This document shows, in pieces, positions 1 to 7,110 of a DNA stretch of 8,365 nt. The notes beneath the pieces are model-generated. The model searched no databases. It was not told the origin of the DNA and saw only the letters and a list, made by a program, of their open reading frames with translations. A program made the translations under genes and the position numbers. The first letter of the stretch is position 1. The number at the start of each line of letters is the position of its first letter. Location: the NCBI GenBank assembly GCA_001643535.1, contig LXTG01000101.1, forward strand, positions 1-8,365, read 5' to 3'. This stretch comes from a candidate division NC10 bacterium SPGG6. Its GTDB lineage: Bacteria > Methylomirabilota > Methylomirabilia > Methylomirabilales > CSP1-5.

Positions 1-177
1 GCCCTCAGTCACAGTGCTACAACTGCTGCACCTACCGGCACTGGAGCTACCGTTTCGAGTAATGGCTTCCTGTCGGACGTCGTCGGTCGCGTGCGTAAGT
101 GGACGGACGAACCCTCCACTGACCCCAAGTACACGGACTCGGACATTGTCTCCTCGATTGCCTCTGCGGTCTTCTGA
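1..177 (+). CDS. C-terminal or interrupted fragment of an unrecognised protein, possibly phage structural; enters from the left edge
   Basis: Plus-strand frame 1 is open from the first base to a TGA at 175-177, giving 58 residues with no start codon needed inside the window. The first part is rich in Ala, Thr, Gly and Ser (residues 5-20), like a linker. Residues 24-50 look like genuine protein and include RVRKW and DEPSTDPKYTDSDI. That pattern of a helical segment, a DEPS-type turn and YTDSDI vaguely recalls head-tail connector or adaptor proteins of tailed phages, but the resemblance is from memory and weak. The frame runs opposite to, and overlaps, the 3' end of the helicase-nuclease, and both cannot be native over their whole length. 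The last residues (SSIASAVF) may already be antisense helicase DNA, so the true protein may be cut at about position 150 and the TGA accidental. It could also be a spurious frame. Its function is unknown. Confidence 0.4.
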   Translation, partial: ALSHSATTAAPTGTGATVSSNGFLSDVVGRVRKWTDEPSTDPKYTDSDIVSSIASAVF

Positions 178-1889
178 ACCGCACCGCTCAAGCCCGACTC
201 CAAGAAGTGGAGCTCCACGCGGGTCGGGATCTGACCGTACGTCTCTCGGTAGGCGAGAGCGTAGATCCCCAATTGCAGGCTCTCACGGGCCCGGCGCTTC
301 GCCTCCTTCGGCTGGCGGACATCGGACGATTTATAATCGATGATGACCACCTCTTCTCCCCTCGCATCGACGCGGTCCCAGCGGCCGATGACCCGGTCCC
401 GACCCAGGGCAAAGCCGAACTCCTTCTCAACAAACGTAGGGACCGTCTCGACCTCTTCCTCCCGGAGAAAAAATTGTTTCAGCGTCTGCCGGCCCGCCTC
501 TTGACGTTGTTCCTCATGTTCCCGGGAGAGAAACCCGCGACTCACCCAGGATCCCTCAAAGACCCCCCAGAGCTCCCCGAGGGTCATCCGCGCCCCCCGC
601 ATCCTCCGGCGGAAATAGGCCTGCACCGCATCGTGGAGGGCCTTCCCATAGATCACGGCGTGGTGCTCCCGGATGGGCACCTGGAGCACGTGGACGTATT
701 TATACTTCAGGGGGCAGGTCCGGTAGTCGTCCACGCTGAAGTGGCTGAGCGTCAGGATCTCGTCCGCTGCCATCGGCTCGAGCACCCCCGACCCCTCTCC
801 GGCAGGGGAGGCGAAGCGCGCGATCACCTCATCCGGGGAGGCCCGGAAGGCCGCCTCCTCCGGCATCGGCACATCCAGCGCCTCCAGGACAAACGGGCTC
901 ACCTTCTTGGGTTTCCCCGTCCCGGAGTCCCGGGAGGAGGTGAAACACAACTCCTCCTTCGCCCGCGTCATGGCCACATAGAAGAGGCGCCGTTCCTCCT
1001 GGAGGCGCACATCACCCTCGGGGATCCGATCCTTGATCAGGGGGGCCGGTAACTCAATGCGATCGCGTCTTCCCCGGCTCGGGAACTTGTCAGCCGCGAG
1101 TCCCACCAAGAAGACTACGGGAAACTCCAATCCTTTGGCCTTGTGGACCGTCAGGACATTCACCGCATCCGTGTCCACATCCGCCTCGGCCACCGCCGGG
1201 TCTTCACCGGCTTCCAGGAGTTTTTCCTGGTAGTCGACGAACTGCGCCACCCGATCGAGGAGCGCGATATCGCTAAACCGCTTCACCTTTTCAAAGAAGC
1301 GGGCGATATTCTGCACCGCAATCTGGCTCGCGACATCCTGGGCCGCCGTCAGCTGCTTCAGATACCCACTCTCCATGAGGAAATGGTAGAGGACTTCTCC
1401 GGCCCGGAGTTCCTGGGCCTTTCGGACATATGCCTCCAGATCCGCCAGCAGCTTCTGGATAGTGGCCAGTCCTTCCCCCGAGAGGTCCTCCAATCCCGCA
1501 GTCTCCAGTTCCCTGAAAATCCAAAAGAGGCTCCGCTTCATGCGGCGTGCCGCGGCGCTGCACCGCGCGAGATCCAGGGGGGGAACGCGGTAGAGTTCGC
1601 TTGCCGCCAGGCGATAGAGCGATTGGCCCTCCTCGGGATCAGCCACCACCCGCAGGAAAGCCATAAGGAGACGAATCTCCTCCCGGTTGTAGAGGCCATG
1701 GGCTCCCGAAAAGCGCCACGGAATTCCCTTCATATTCAATGCCCGCAGAAAGGGATCGGCATCCCGATTGGCCCGGACCAATATGGCCATGTCCCGATAC
1801 CGGTATGTCCGCGACCCTCCCTTCGCCTCGATAAGCCCTGCCACCCCGTCCGCCTCGCTCTCCAACGTGTCATAGTGGCGGTGCTCCAC
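9..1889 (-). CDS. UvrD-type helicase / RecB-like nuclease, C-terminal part (separated from its N-terminal part by a frameshift; C-terminus abnormal)
   Basis: This is the second half of a superfamily 1A DNA helicase fused to a PD-(D/E)XK nuclease, expected to unwind and trim DNA in repair or recombination in the cytoplasm. Numbering from the GTG at 1889, residues 31-40 carry the 2B/motif-IV-side segment YRDMAILVRA. Motif V is at 244-258 (NVLTVHKAKGLEFPV) and motif VI at 299-311 (ERRLFYVAMTRAK). The nuclease follows: the entry segment LSHFSVDDYRTCPLKYKY (381-398), YGKALH (414-419), GRWDRVD (502-508), the catalytic IDYKSS (517-522) and QLGIYALA (539-546). Cys392 is in the place of the first ligand of the iron-sulphur cluster in AddB/Cas4-like nucleases. 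The three later cysteines normally found near the C-terminus are absent. Residues after about 580 do not look like the family and lie antisense to the plus-strand fragment. The GTG is only where this frame opens; the gene really begins upstream at 2944. Confidence 0.85.
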   Translation of the reverse strand: MEHRHYDTLESEADGVAGLIEAKGGSRTYRYRDMAILVRANRDADPFLRALNMKGIPWRFSGAHGLYNREEIRLLMAFLRVVADPEEGQSLYRLAASELYRVPPLDLARCSAAARRMKRSLFWIFRELETAGLEDLSGEGLATIQKLLADLEAYVRKAQELRAGEVLYHFLMESGYLKQLTAAQDVASQIAVQNIARFFEKVKRFSDIALLDRVAQFVDYQEKLLEAGEDPAVAEADVDTDAVNVLTVHKAKGLEFPVVFLVGLAADKFPSRGRRDRIELPAPLIKDRIPEGDVRLQEERRLFYVAMTRAKEELCFTSSRDSGTGKPKKVSPFVLEALDVPMPEEAAFRASPDEVIARFASPAGEGSGVLEPMAADEILTLSHFSVDDYRTCPLKYKYVHVLQVPIREHHAVIYGKALHDAVQAYFRRRMRGARMTLGELWGVFEGSWVSRGFLSREHEEQRQEAGRQTLKQFFLREEEVETVPTFVEKEFGFALGRDRVIGRWDRVDARGEEVVIIDYKSSDVRQPKEAKRRARESLQLGIYALAYRETYGQIPTRVELHFLESGLSGAVQKTAEAIEETMSESVYLGSVEGSSVHLRTRPTTSDRKPLLETVAPVPVGAAVVAL

Positions 1890-2944
1890 CGAACGCCCCC
1901 CCTCTCGGAGACCTCTAAGCGCTCGGGGTCATTGTGGCGGATCAGACGGTAGGCGGCATCCAGGATGGCCTGGCCTGATCGGTAGTTCTGGTTCAGGACC
2001 ACCATCTCTGCCTGCGGATACAGCTCGGTGAAGCTCAGCAGATTGCTCACCGCCGCCCCCCGGAACTTGTAAATGGACTGGTCGTCATCTGCGACCACGG
2101 TGACGTTTCCGTCCGGACCGGCTACCACCTTCAGGAGCTCCCACTGGGTATAGTTGGTGTCCTGAAATTCGTCCACCAAGATGTAGCGGAACCGGCTCCG
2201 GTACTCGGCGAGGATCGCGGGATGCTCCCGAAAGAGCCGGAGGGTCAAGGCCACCTGATCTCCAAAGTCTACCGCCCCCTCCCGGACCATGAGTTGTTGA
2301 TACTTGTGGTACGTCAGGGCGATCTCCCGCTGGCGCCGGGCCTCTTCCTGCAGTTGATCATCCTCCGGGTGAGCCTGTGCCTGCTCGGCGAGGCCCTCGG
2401 CATACTGGAGATACTCCGCGGGGGCGACGTCCTCATCCTTCGCTCGACTGATGAGGGTAAGGATCCCCTCGATGTACTTGGTGGGGTCCCCCAGGGGGAG
2501 ATAGTAGGAGAGGGGAAATTCGAAGAGGCGCTCGCGAAAGAAGACCACCAGCTCGGGGCGCGTGAGGACGGTGAAATCGGGGTCCAGACCTAACGCCAGG
2601 GCCTGTTCGCGAAGGATACGATCACCGAAGGCGTGAAAGGTGCTAATCCAGACCTCGGCATAGCCATAGGGGACGAGGAGATCCACTCGCTCCTCCATTT
2701 CATTGGCCGCCTTATCCGTGAAGGTGAGGGCGAGGATCTCACTCGGCCTGGCCAGCTTCGCCGCGATCAGATACGCGATCCGGCGGGTGAGGACGGTGGT
2801 CTTTCCCGTCCCTGCACCCGCAACGATGAGCAGGGGCCCCTCCGGGGCGGTGACCGCTTTCACCTGGTCTGGATTGAGTCCCTCCAGGATCGCCTCGACC
2901 GCCGGCGACACCGGAACCGTCGGGATCCGCTTTTTTCCTCCCAT
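1736..2944 (-). CDS. UvrD-type ATP-dependent DNA helicase, N-terminal part of the split helicase-nuclease
   Basis: This is the ATPase half of an SF1A 3'-to-5' helicase. From the ATG at 2944, residues 24-29 carry the Q-motif-like LNPDQV. Walker A is GAGTGKTT (43-50), motif Ia LALTFTDKAANEM (71-83), TFHAF (102-106), Walker B/motif II VDEFQDTN (257-264), motif III VADDDQSIYKFRG (284-296) and motif IV LNQNYRSGQAI (317-327). Homology stops at about 1896, where the frame slips. Residues encoded from about 1895 down to the stop at 1736 are out-of-frame translation and should be ignored. Adding one G to the G7 run joins this half to the next frame and gives a single protein of about 978 residues. I chose ATG 2944 because GGAGG lies 4 bases upstream. 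A GTG at 2974 would add ten residues but has no ribosome binding site. The gene starts 61 bases after the secreted-protein gene, on the same strand. Loss of the downstream motifs would leave this half inactive alone. Confidence 0.88.
   Translation of the reverse strand: MGGKKRIPTVPVSPAVEAILEGLNPDQVKAVTAPEGPLLIVAGAGTGKTTVLTRRIAYLIAAKLARPSEILALTFTDKAANEMEERVDLLVPYGYAEVWISTFHAFGDRILREQALALGLDPDFTVLTRPELVVFFRERLFEFPLSYYLPLGDPTKYIEGILTLISRAKDEDVAPAEYLQYAEGLAEQAQAHPEDDQLQEEARRQREIALTYHKYQQLMVREGAVDFGDQVALTLRLFREHPAILAEYRSRFRYILVDEFQDTNYTQWELLKVVAGPDGNVTVVADDDQSIYKFRGAAVSNLLSFTELYPQAEMVVLNQNYRSGQAILDAAYRLIRHNDPERLEVSERGGVRWSTATMTRWRARRTGWQGLSRRREGRGHTGIGTWPYWSGPIGMPIPFCGH
1896..1902 (-). other. Frameshift site: run of seven G inside the helicase gene
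   Basis: The plus strand has seven C at 1896-1902, so the coding strand has seven G. Upstream the frame reads LEVSERGG; downstream, in the frame one base back, it reads RSVEHRHYDT. Both flanks are normal for UvrD helicases just after motif IV, with no gap or duplication. A single missing G restores the gene. The site also reads G GGG GGC in the upstream frame, which is formally a -1 slippery heptamer. The simplest explanations are a homopolymer sequencing or assembly error, or a recent one-base deletion. Confidence 0.85.
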
Positions 2945-2948
2945 CCTT

Positions 2949-2965
2949 CCTCCGCCCACAGGAGG
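2949..2965 (-). promoter_or_regulatory. Ribosome binding site of the helicase within a small hairpin
   Basis: On the minus strand GGAGG (2949-2953) lies 4 bases before the ATG at 2944. A perfect complement, CCTCC (2961-2965), lies just upstream across a 7-base loop. The 5-base-pair stem could hide the ribosome binding site. The stem is short and may be chance in GC-rich DNA. If translation starts at the GTG at 2974, this is simply coding sequence. Confidence 0.35.
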
Positions 2966-3005
2966 CTTGCACACTCATCAAGGGGTGTCAAGCGCTCCAC
3001 GGCGA

Positions 3006-3611
3006 CTACCGCATCCGGGACAGGTCGAAGACAAAGGGGAGCAGGTCGCCGTGCGCATCAGTCACCACGAGGACTACCGTCCCCTGAGGATCAATCTTTT
3101 CCGCAGGGAAGAGGCAATAGACGTATACCCACGCCCCCCCTTGTTCAGAGACATCCTGATGGGTCTCCACGTGGGAGGGGTCAAAGACTTCCCCCGCCTG
3201 GTGGAGACGGACGTCATAGACCCGGGGGTACTCCGGGGGCGGGACTAACGTGACAGCAAAAGCGAGCCAGCCTTGCACCGACTCGAGCTGTCGCTTGAGG
3301 TCCCCTGCAGTCAGGGAGAGACCGCGGTGGGCCGCCGCCCAACCGGCATGGGCCACCCGGGCAAAGGGGGACTGGAGCCAGGCCGAGCCGGTGAGGCGCT
3401 GACCCGGTCCCCGCACTCCCTCTGTCCGCCACTCCCGCGTGAAGAGGGCAAAGGGAAGATCCTGCGCCCTTTGCCCGTAACGGATGGCATCTCCGATCTC
3501 ACTTGAGGACAGGGAAAGGGAGAGGGCCTGGGCCCGAGCAGGCACAAGACTCAGGACCGAGCCCAAGACCATACACTTTAGGATGATCCGTTGGGAAAAG
3601 CAGAAACGCAT
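3006..3611 (-). CDS. Secreted or periplasmic protein of unknown function, coupled to the TolC-family gene
   Basis: I do not recognise this 201-residue protein. The N-terminus has basic residues (Arg2, Arg8, Lys12), then a hydrophobic stretch MVLGSVLSLV and a plausible signal-peptidase site after ARAQA (about residue 29). There is no lipobox and no later membrane segment, so it should be released into the periplasm or beyond. The mature part is about 170 residues. Its first half seems helical and rich in Arg and Ala. The second half has alternating hydrophobic strands (AWVYVYCLF, GTVVLVVTD, LLPFVFDLS) typical of a beta-sandwich. It starts one base after the stop of the TolC-family gene (TAGGATG) and has no strong ribosome binding site of its own, so translation probably depends on that gene. 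A second Met at residue 14 would shorten the signal peptide and is less likely. A role tied to the outer-membrane channel is inferred from position only. Confidence 0.8.
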   Translation of the reverse strand: MRFCFSQRIILKCMVLGSVLSLVPARAQALSLSLSSSEIGDAIRYGQRAQDLPFALFTREWRTEGVRGPGQRLTGSAWLQSPFARVAHAGWAAAHRGLSLTAGDLKRQLESVQGWLAFAVTLVPPPEYPRVYDVRLHQAGEVFDPSHVETHQDVSEQGGAWVYVYCLFPAEKIDPQGTVVLVVTDAHGDLLPFVFDLSRMR

Positions 3612-3612
3612 C

Positions 3613-5169
3613 CTACATCTGAATTCGGTGCTTCTCTAGCGCCACGCCCCGCACCCGATCTAGGTTAGCGACCGCCTTTTTATGGTCAGTCACCGTTCTA
3701 ACCTCTGCCGACTGGGCCACCGCCAGGTCCCGCTGGAACCGAAGGACCTCAAAGGTGGTCGAGACCCCTGCCTCCAGTCTTTTCTGCTCGATCCGGAGCT
3801 GCTCCTCGCGCAGCACCCTGGTGGCCCTGGTCTCCTCCACGAGCTTGGCATCCGCCTGCACCCTTCTGACCGCCTCCCGGACCTCAGCGGTGATCTCGAG
3901 CTCCAGGCTCCGGAGGGAGACCCGGGCCTGCTCCCGCTCGAACTGTGCCTTGATGAACTCGGCCCGGGCCGCCCGGTTGCCGAGCGGAATGCTGAACACA
4001 AGCCCCGCCGAGTAGCTGTAGAAATCACGGGAGCCCAGCTCATTGAGGTTATCTCCGTAAGAGGGATTGGTGGTGTCGAGACCGTTGAGTCCCACACTCC
4101 CCCGGAAGGAGAGATCCGGCAGGAGCTGGTTCCGAGTAAACCGCAGGGTGAGCTCCCGGTTGCTCAGGTCTACCTTGGCGGCCTCGTACTCCGGCCGCAT
4201 GCGGAGGGCGTCCGCCACGGCCCCGGGAAGGTCCGGGGTGACGGGTGAAAAGCGGGCCGGGTCGGACGGAAGGACGGCCCCGCCCCACTCCCCCTGTTTC
4301 GGGATGTTCAAAACGATCTTGAGACGATCCTCTGCATCCCGCACCCGCTTCTCAGCCACGGTAACACCGGCTTCCCTCGCCGCGATCTCGGCCTCGGCCT
4401 GGGTGATCTCCACCGGCGCCGCCACGCCGGCCCGGACCCGTGCCCGGTTTACCTCGGCGAGCTCTCGGGCCAGGCGAAGGGAGCGCTCCTGGACTTTGAG
4501 GTTCTCCAAGGCAAAGACCAGATCCCAGTAGGCGGCCTGGACGTCGGTGATCACATCCATCGTCGTTTCACGTAACCGATCGAGCGAAATCTCCCGCTCG
4601 TTTTGGGCGACTGTAATCTGAGTTCGGTTGATGTCCACCCCGAAGTTCTTCAAGAAGGGTTGGGTCAGGGTGAGGCTGAGCTCCGATGCGTAAGCAGTTT
4701 CGTTCCCCAGATTGGCAAAGAAGGCGGCATTATTGAAGTTCCGGTTATTGTCGAAGCGAAGCTCGTAACTCCCACCCGTGGGCAGATCCTGGCGGAGCCC
4801 CGCATTGAAGTCGAGATCCTCATTTTGTGAGGTCGCCACCCCCGCCAGGGCTGATCGGTTCTTCTCGCGGGTGCTGGCAAAGTTGACCTCGGCGAATGCG
4901 GTCGGATCAAAGACCGCCTTGGCGGCGGTGACATCGGCCGCTCGGATCTTCGGGTTGAACCCCTCGATGGCTATCGCCAGGTTATTCTTGAGGCCCAGGA
5001 GGATGCTTTCTTGTAGCGAGAGGACCATAACCTCTCCAGCCTTCGGTGTGACCTCCTCTGCCTTGCCTGTGCTCTCTGCCGACTTCTCGTCACCCACCGC
5101 AGATCCGGTCGAGGACAAGAGGGCCGCTAAAGCCACCGTTGCGATCCACCGGTTCCCTGCCTTCCCCAT
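3613..5169 (-). CDS. TolC-family outer membrane efflux protein
   Basis: This encodes 518 residues from the ATG at 5169. The protein should form a trimeric outer-membrane beta-barrel with a long periplasmic helical tunnel, the exit duct for an efflux pump or type I secretion system. A signal peptide occupies about residues 1-25 (NRWIATVALAALLSS, cleavage near GSA-VG). The two-fold internal repeat typical of the family is visible. Repeat one holds LTLTQPFLKNFG (166-177), AYWDLVFALENLKV (213-226) and RVRAGVAAPVEITQAEAEI (244-262). Repeat two holds LLPDLSFRGSVG (349-360), the strand region AGLVFSIPLGNRA (388-400) and KRLEAGVSTTFEVLRFQRDL (463-482). Long heptad-rich helices lie between them. A frame extension of 20 residues to 5229 exists, but GAGAGGAGG six bases before 5169 decides the start. 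The gene begins 66 bases after the thiamine-diphosphate enzyme gene. No membrane-fusion protein or inner-membrane transporter is beside it, so the substrate cannot be inferred. Confidence 0.95.
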   Translation of the reverse strand: MGKAGNRWIATVALAALLSSTGSAVGDEKSAESTGKAEEVTPKAGEVMVLSLQESILLGLKNNLAIAIEGFNPKIRAADVTAAKAVFDPTAFAEVNFASTREKNRSALAGVATSQNEDLDFNAGLRQDLPTGGSYELRFDNNRNFNNAAFFANLGNETAYASELSLTLTQPFLKNFGVDINRTQITVAQNEREISLDRLRETTMDVITDVQAAYWDLVFALENLKVQERSLRLARELAEVNRARVRAGVAAPVEITQAEAEIAAREAGVTVAEKRVRDAEDRLKIVLNIPKQGEWGGAVLPSDPARFSPVTPDLPGAVADALRMRPEYEAAKVDLSNRELTLRFTRNQLLPDLSFRGSVGLNGLDTTNPSYGDNLNELGSRDFYSYSAGLVFSIPLGNRAARAEFIKAQFEREQARVSLRSLELEITAEVREAVRRVQADAKLVEETRATRVLREEQLRIEQKRLEAGVSTTFEVLRFQRDLAVAQSAEVRTVTDHKKAVANLDRVRGVALEKHRIQM

Positions 5170-5175
5170 GTTTTT

Positions 5176-5184
5176 CCTCCTCTC
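5176..5184 (-). promoter_or_regulatory. Strong ribosome binding site of the TolC-family gene
   Basis: The minus strand reads GAGAGGAGG followed by six bases (AAAAAC) and ATG at 5169. This is a near-ideal Shine-Dalgarno sequence. It sets the start 20 codons inside the longer open frame and directly before the signal peptide. Confidence 0.85.
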
Positions 5185-5235
5185 AATAAATCGCTGTCGA
5201 GGGGATTCCGGATTAGCGACGAAGACCACGCTCCC

Positions 5236-6921
5236 TCAGGGATCTCCACCCGACTCCATGAGCGCCCGCTTTTTTGCGATGCTCAACTCCGCAAGAGGAC
5301 TCGGAACTCCCCGGATCATCACATTGACACAGGCGGGGCGCCCCGCGGCAAAAGCCCGGAGAAGGGCAGGTCGGATCTGATCCGGTTCCTCCACGAACTC
5401 GCCGTGCCCCCCGAGCGCCTCCACGACCTTGTCATAGCGCACCAGCCCCAGCTCGCAGCCCACCACCCGGTTCGGCCCATAGAGGGCCGTCTGGATCTGT
5501 TTCTCCATTCCCATCGCCCGATCGTTGCCAATGACCACCACGATCGGGAGATCATGTCGGAGGGCGGTGTGCAGCTCAAAACCATGAAAGGCAAATCCCC
5601 CATCTCCCGTCACCACCACCACCGGTTCCCGTGGCCTGGCCAGCTTGGCCGCAATGCCGAAGGGGATCGCGGCCCCCAACGTCCCGAGGGGGCCAAGCCG
5701 AATCCACCGTCCCGGTCGGCGGGCGGGCAAAGCGATGCGGGCCCATTGCAGGAAATCTCCGGCGTCTATGGCAACAGTGGCCTCGGGCGGCAGAACCGCA
5801 CGGAGCTCCCGGCAGAGACGCAAGGGATGGATGGGAATCTCATTAGACTCTTCTCCTGCCTGAAGGGTCGTCCGCCAGGACTGGGCAATCTGAGATAAGT
5901 GAAGGAGCCAGGGCCGGTCCGGCCACGGCTCTTTCACCCGGGCCAGGCACTCTACCAGGAAGGTTCGCGCATCGGCAGCAATCCCCACTTCCACCTCGCG
6001 GTTTCGCCCAATCTCGACCGAGTGGATATCCACCTGGATGATCCGAGCCCTGGGATTGAAGAGGCGAACACCGCCAAAGCCCAGCCGATAGTCCATCCGC
6101 TTCCCCAGGACGCAGATGACATCCGCGTGCACAAATTCCTTGGCAACCTCATTGAGCAAGGGGTCGGCATAGCCAAAGCAGAGGGGATGCTCATCGGAGA
6201 CGAGCCCTCGGGAGAGGCCAATCGTGAAGAGGGGGACCCGGGTACGCTCGACGAACCGTTCAAGCTCAGGACCGGCCTGAGACCACCACGCCCCGCTCCC
6301 GGCGATGAGGACCGGGCGCTCTGCCTGTCGAAGGAGGGCCATGGCCTTCTCAACGAGGTCCAGGTCCGCGTGGACGAAAGACTCCGGTGTATCTCCCGGC
6401 ATCGGAGGGAGCGGGGCGTCGCCGGCTTCTCGACTCAGGATATCGAGAGGGATGGTGAGATGTACCGGCCCCGGGCGGCCGGAAAGGGCCTCGCGGAACG
6501 CGATGGCAAGATACTCCGGAATCCGGCAGTGGTCGGTCACCATCGCGGCCCATTTGGTGATGGGCCGGACCAGGGCAAGCTGATCGAGGTCCTGAAAGGC
6601 CCCGCGATCTTTCAAAAAGGATTCTGGGGCACCGCTGATGGCGAGGACGGGGCACCCTTGAAGGAAGGCACTCGCGAGGCCGGTGAGGGCATTCGTGTGG
6701 CCGGGGCCGCCCGTGACCACGAAAACCCCCGGCCTCCCCGTCGCCCGGGCCCACCCGTCCGCCATCAGGGCCGCTGCCGACTCGTGGCGGGAATCGATGA
6801 CCCGGATATGGTAGTCGAGACAGGCATCGTAGATGGGATTGATATGATCGCCCGAGAGGCTGAAGATCTGCTCGACCCCTTCCTGCTTCAGGCCCCGGAC
6901 GAGGAGACCGGCCCCATTCAT
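5236..6921 (-). CDS. Thiamine-diphosphate-dependent enzyme, acetolactate synthase / 2-hydroxyacyl-CoA lyase superfamily
   Basis: This 561-residue cytoplasmic enzyme has the usual three domains: pyrimidine-binding (about 1-165), central nucleotide/cofactor-type (about 185-320) and pyrophosphate-binding (about 385-535). The catalytic glutamate that activates the cofactor is Glu47 in RHESAAAL, preceded by SGDHINPIYDA (23-33). GGPGHTN (71-77) is also typical. The metal and diphosphate motif is GDGGFAFHGFE (439-449), ending at GND (465-467), where many relatives have NN. Reactions in this superfamily are decarboxylation or carbon-carbon ligation or cleavage of 2-keto acids and 2-hydroxyacyl-CoAs. 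The absence of an ilvN-like small subunit nearby and the SGDH loop argue against ordinary branched-chain amino-acid synthesis. Oxalyl-CoA decarboxylase- or 2-hydroxyacyl-CoA lyase-like activity is possible but not shown. The ATG at 6921 has a purine-rich AGAGGGGG 13 bases upstream, which is rather far. No cofactor residue appears lost. Confidence 0.9.
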   Translation of the reverse strand: MNGAGLLVRGLKQEGVEQIFSLSGDHINPIYDACLDYHIRVIDSRHESAAALMADGWARATGRPGVFVVTGGPGHTNALTGLASAFLQGCPVLAISGAPESFLKDRGAFQDLDQLALVRPITKWAAMVTDHCRIPEYLAIAFREALSGRPGPVHLTIPLDILSREAGDAPLPPMPGDTPESFVHADLDLVEKAMALLRQAERPVLIAGSGAWWSQAGPELERFVERTRVPLFTIGLSRGLVSDEHPLCFGYADPLLNEVAKEFVHADVICVLGKRMDYRLGFGGVRLFNPRARIIQVDIHSVEIGRNREVEVGIAADARTFLVECLARVKEPWPDRPWLLHLSQIAQSWRTTLQAGEESNEIPIHPLRLCRELRAVLPPEATVAIDAGDFLQWARIALPARRPGRWIRLGPLGTLGAAIPFGIAAKLARPREPVVVVTGDGGFAFHGFELHTALRHDLPIVVVIGNDRAMGMEKQIQTALYGPNRVVGCELGLVRYDKVVEALGGHGEFVEEPDQIRPALLRAFAAGRPACVNVMIRGVPSPLAELSIAKKRALMESGGDP

Positions 6922-7089
6922 GATGTGGAAGGATCCCCCTCTTGGAAGAATGCCCTCCGCGCCCGTGGGTCGCCTAGTGGCAAAGCGCGGCTCGGTGCCT
7001 CCACGGCTTTCAGGGGATGGCTTGCACCCTCTCGATGGCCTCCTGTGAGCGCCACCGCAAAGGAGTCCATGAGACGGCGATTACGACGT

Positions 7090-7110
7090 CCGAGAAGTCA
7101 GTCTTCCCGG
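7090..7110 (-). terminator. Possible stem-loop after the kinase gene, lacking a U-tract
   Basis: On the minus strand CCGGGAAG and CTTCTCGG can form an 8-base-pair stem with one G-U pair and a 5-base loop (ACTGA). It begins 15 bases after the kinase stop codon. No run of T follows, so it is not a classic intrinsic terminator. It may instead protect the 3' end of the mRNA, or be incidental. Confidence 0.3.

Noticed and set aside
12..40. CxxC-like residues (GRCSSC) in another minus-strand frame near the left edge, which might be the missing cysteine tail of the nuclease
   Set aside because: The surrounding frame does not resemble the family, reaching it needs a further frameshift, and the plus-strand frame over the same bases is a better protein.
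207..1952. Plus-strand open frames of 281 and 269 residues opposite the helicase-nuclease
   Set aside because: They are antisense to conserved motif V, motif VI and nuclease sequence, have no domain of their own and are typical of high-GC DNA.
2963..2991. TTGACA (minus strand, 2986-2991) as a promoter -35 box for the helicase
   Set aside because: At 16-18 bases downstream there is only AAGCCT-like sequence, with no acceptable -10 box.
5170..5229. Longer N-terminus (20 extra residues) for the TolC-family protein
   Set aside because: The extension would bury the signal peptide inside the protein, and a near-perfect ribosome binding site precedes the inner ATG.
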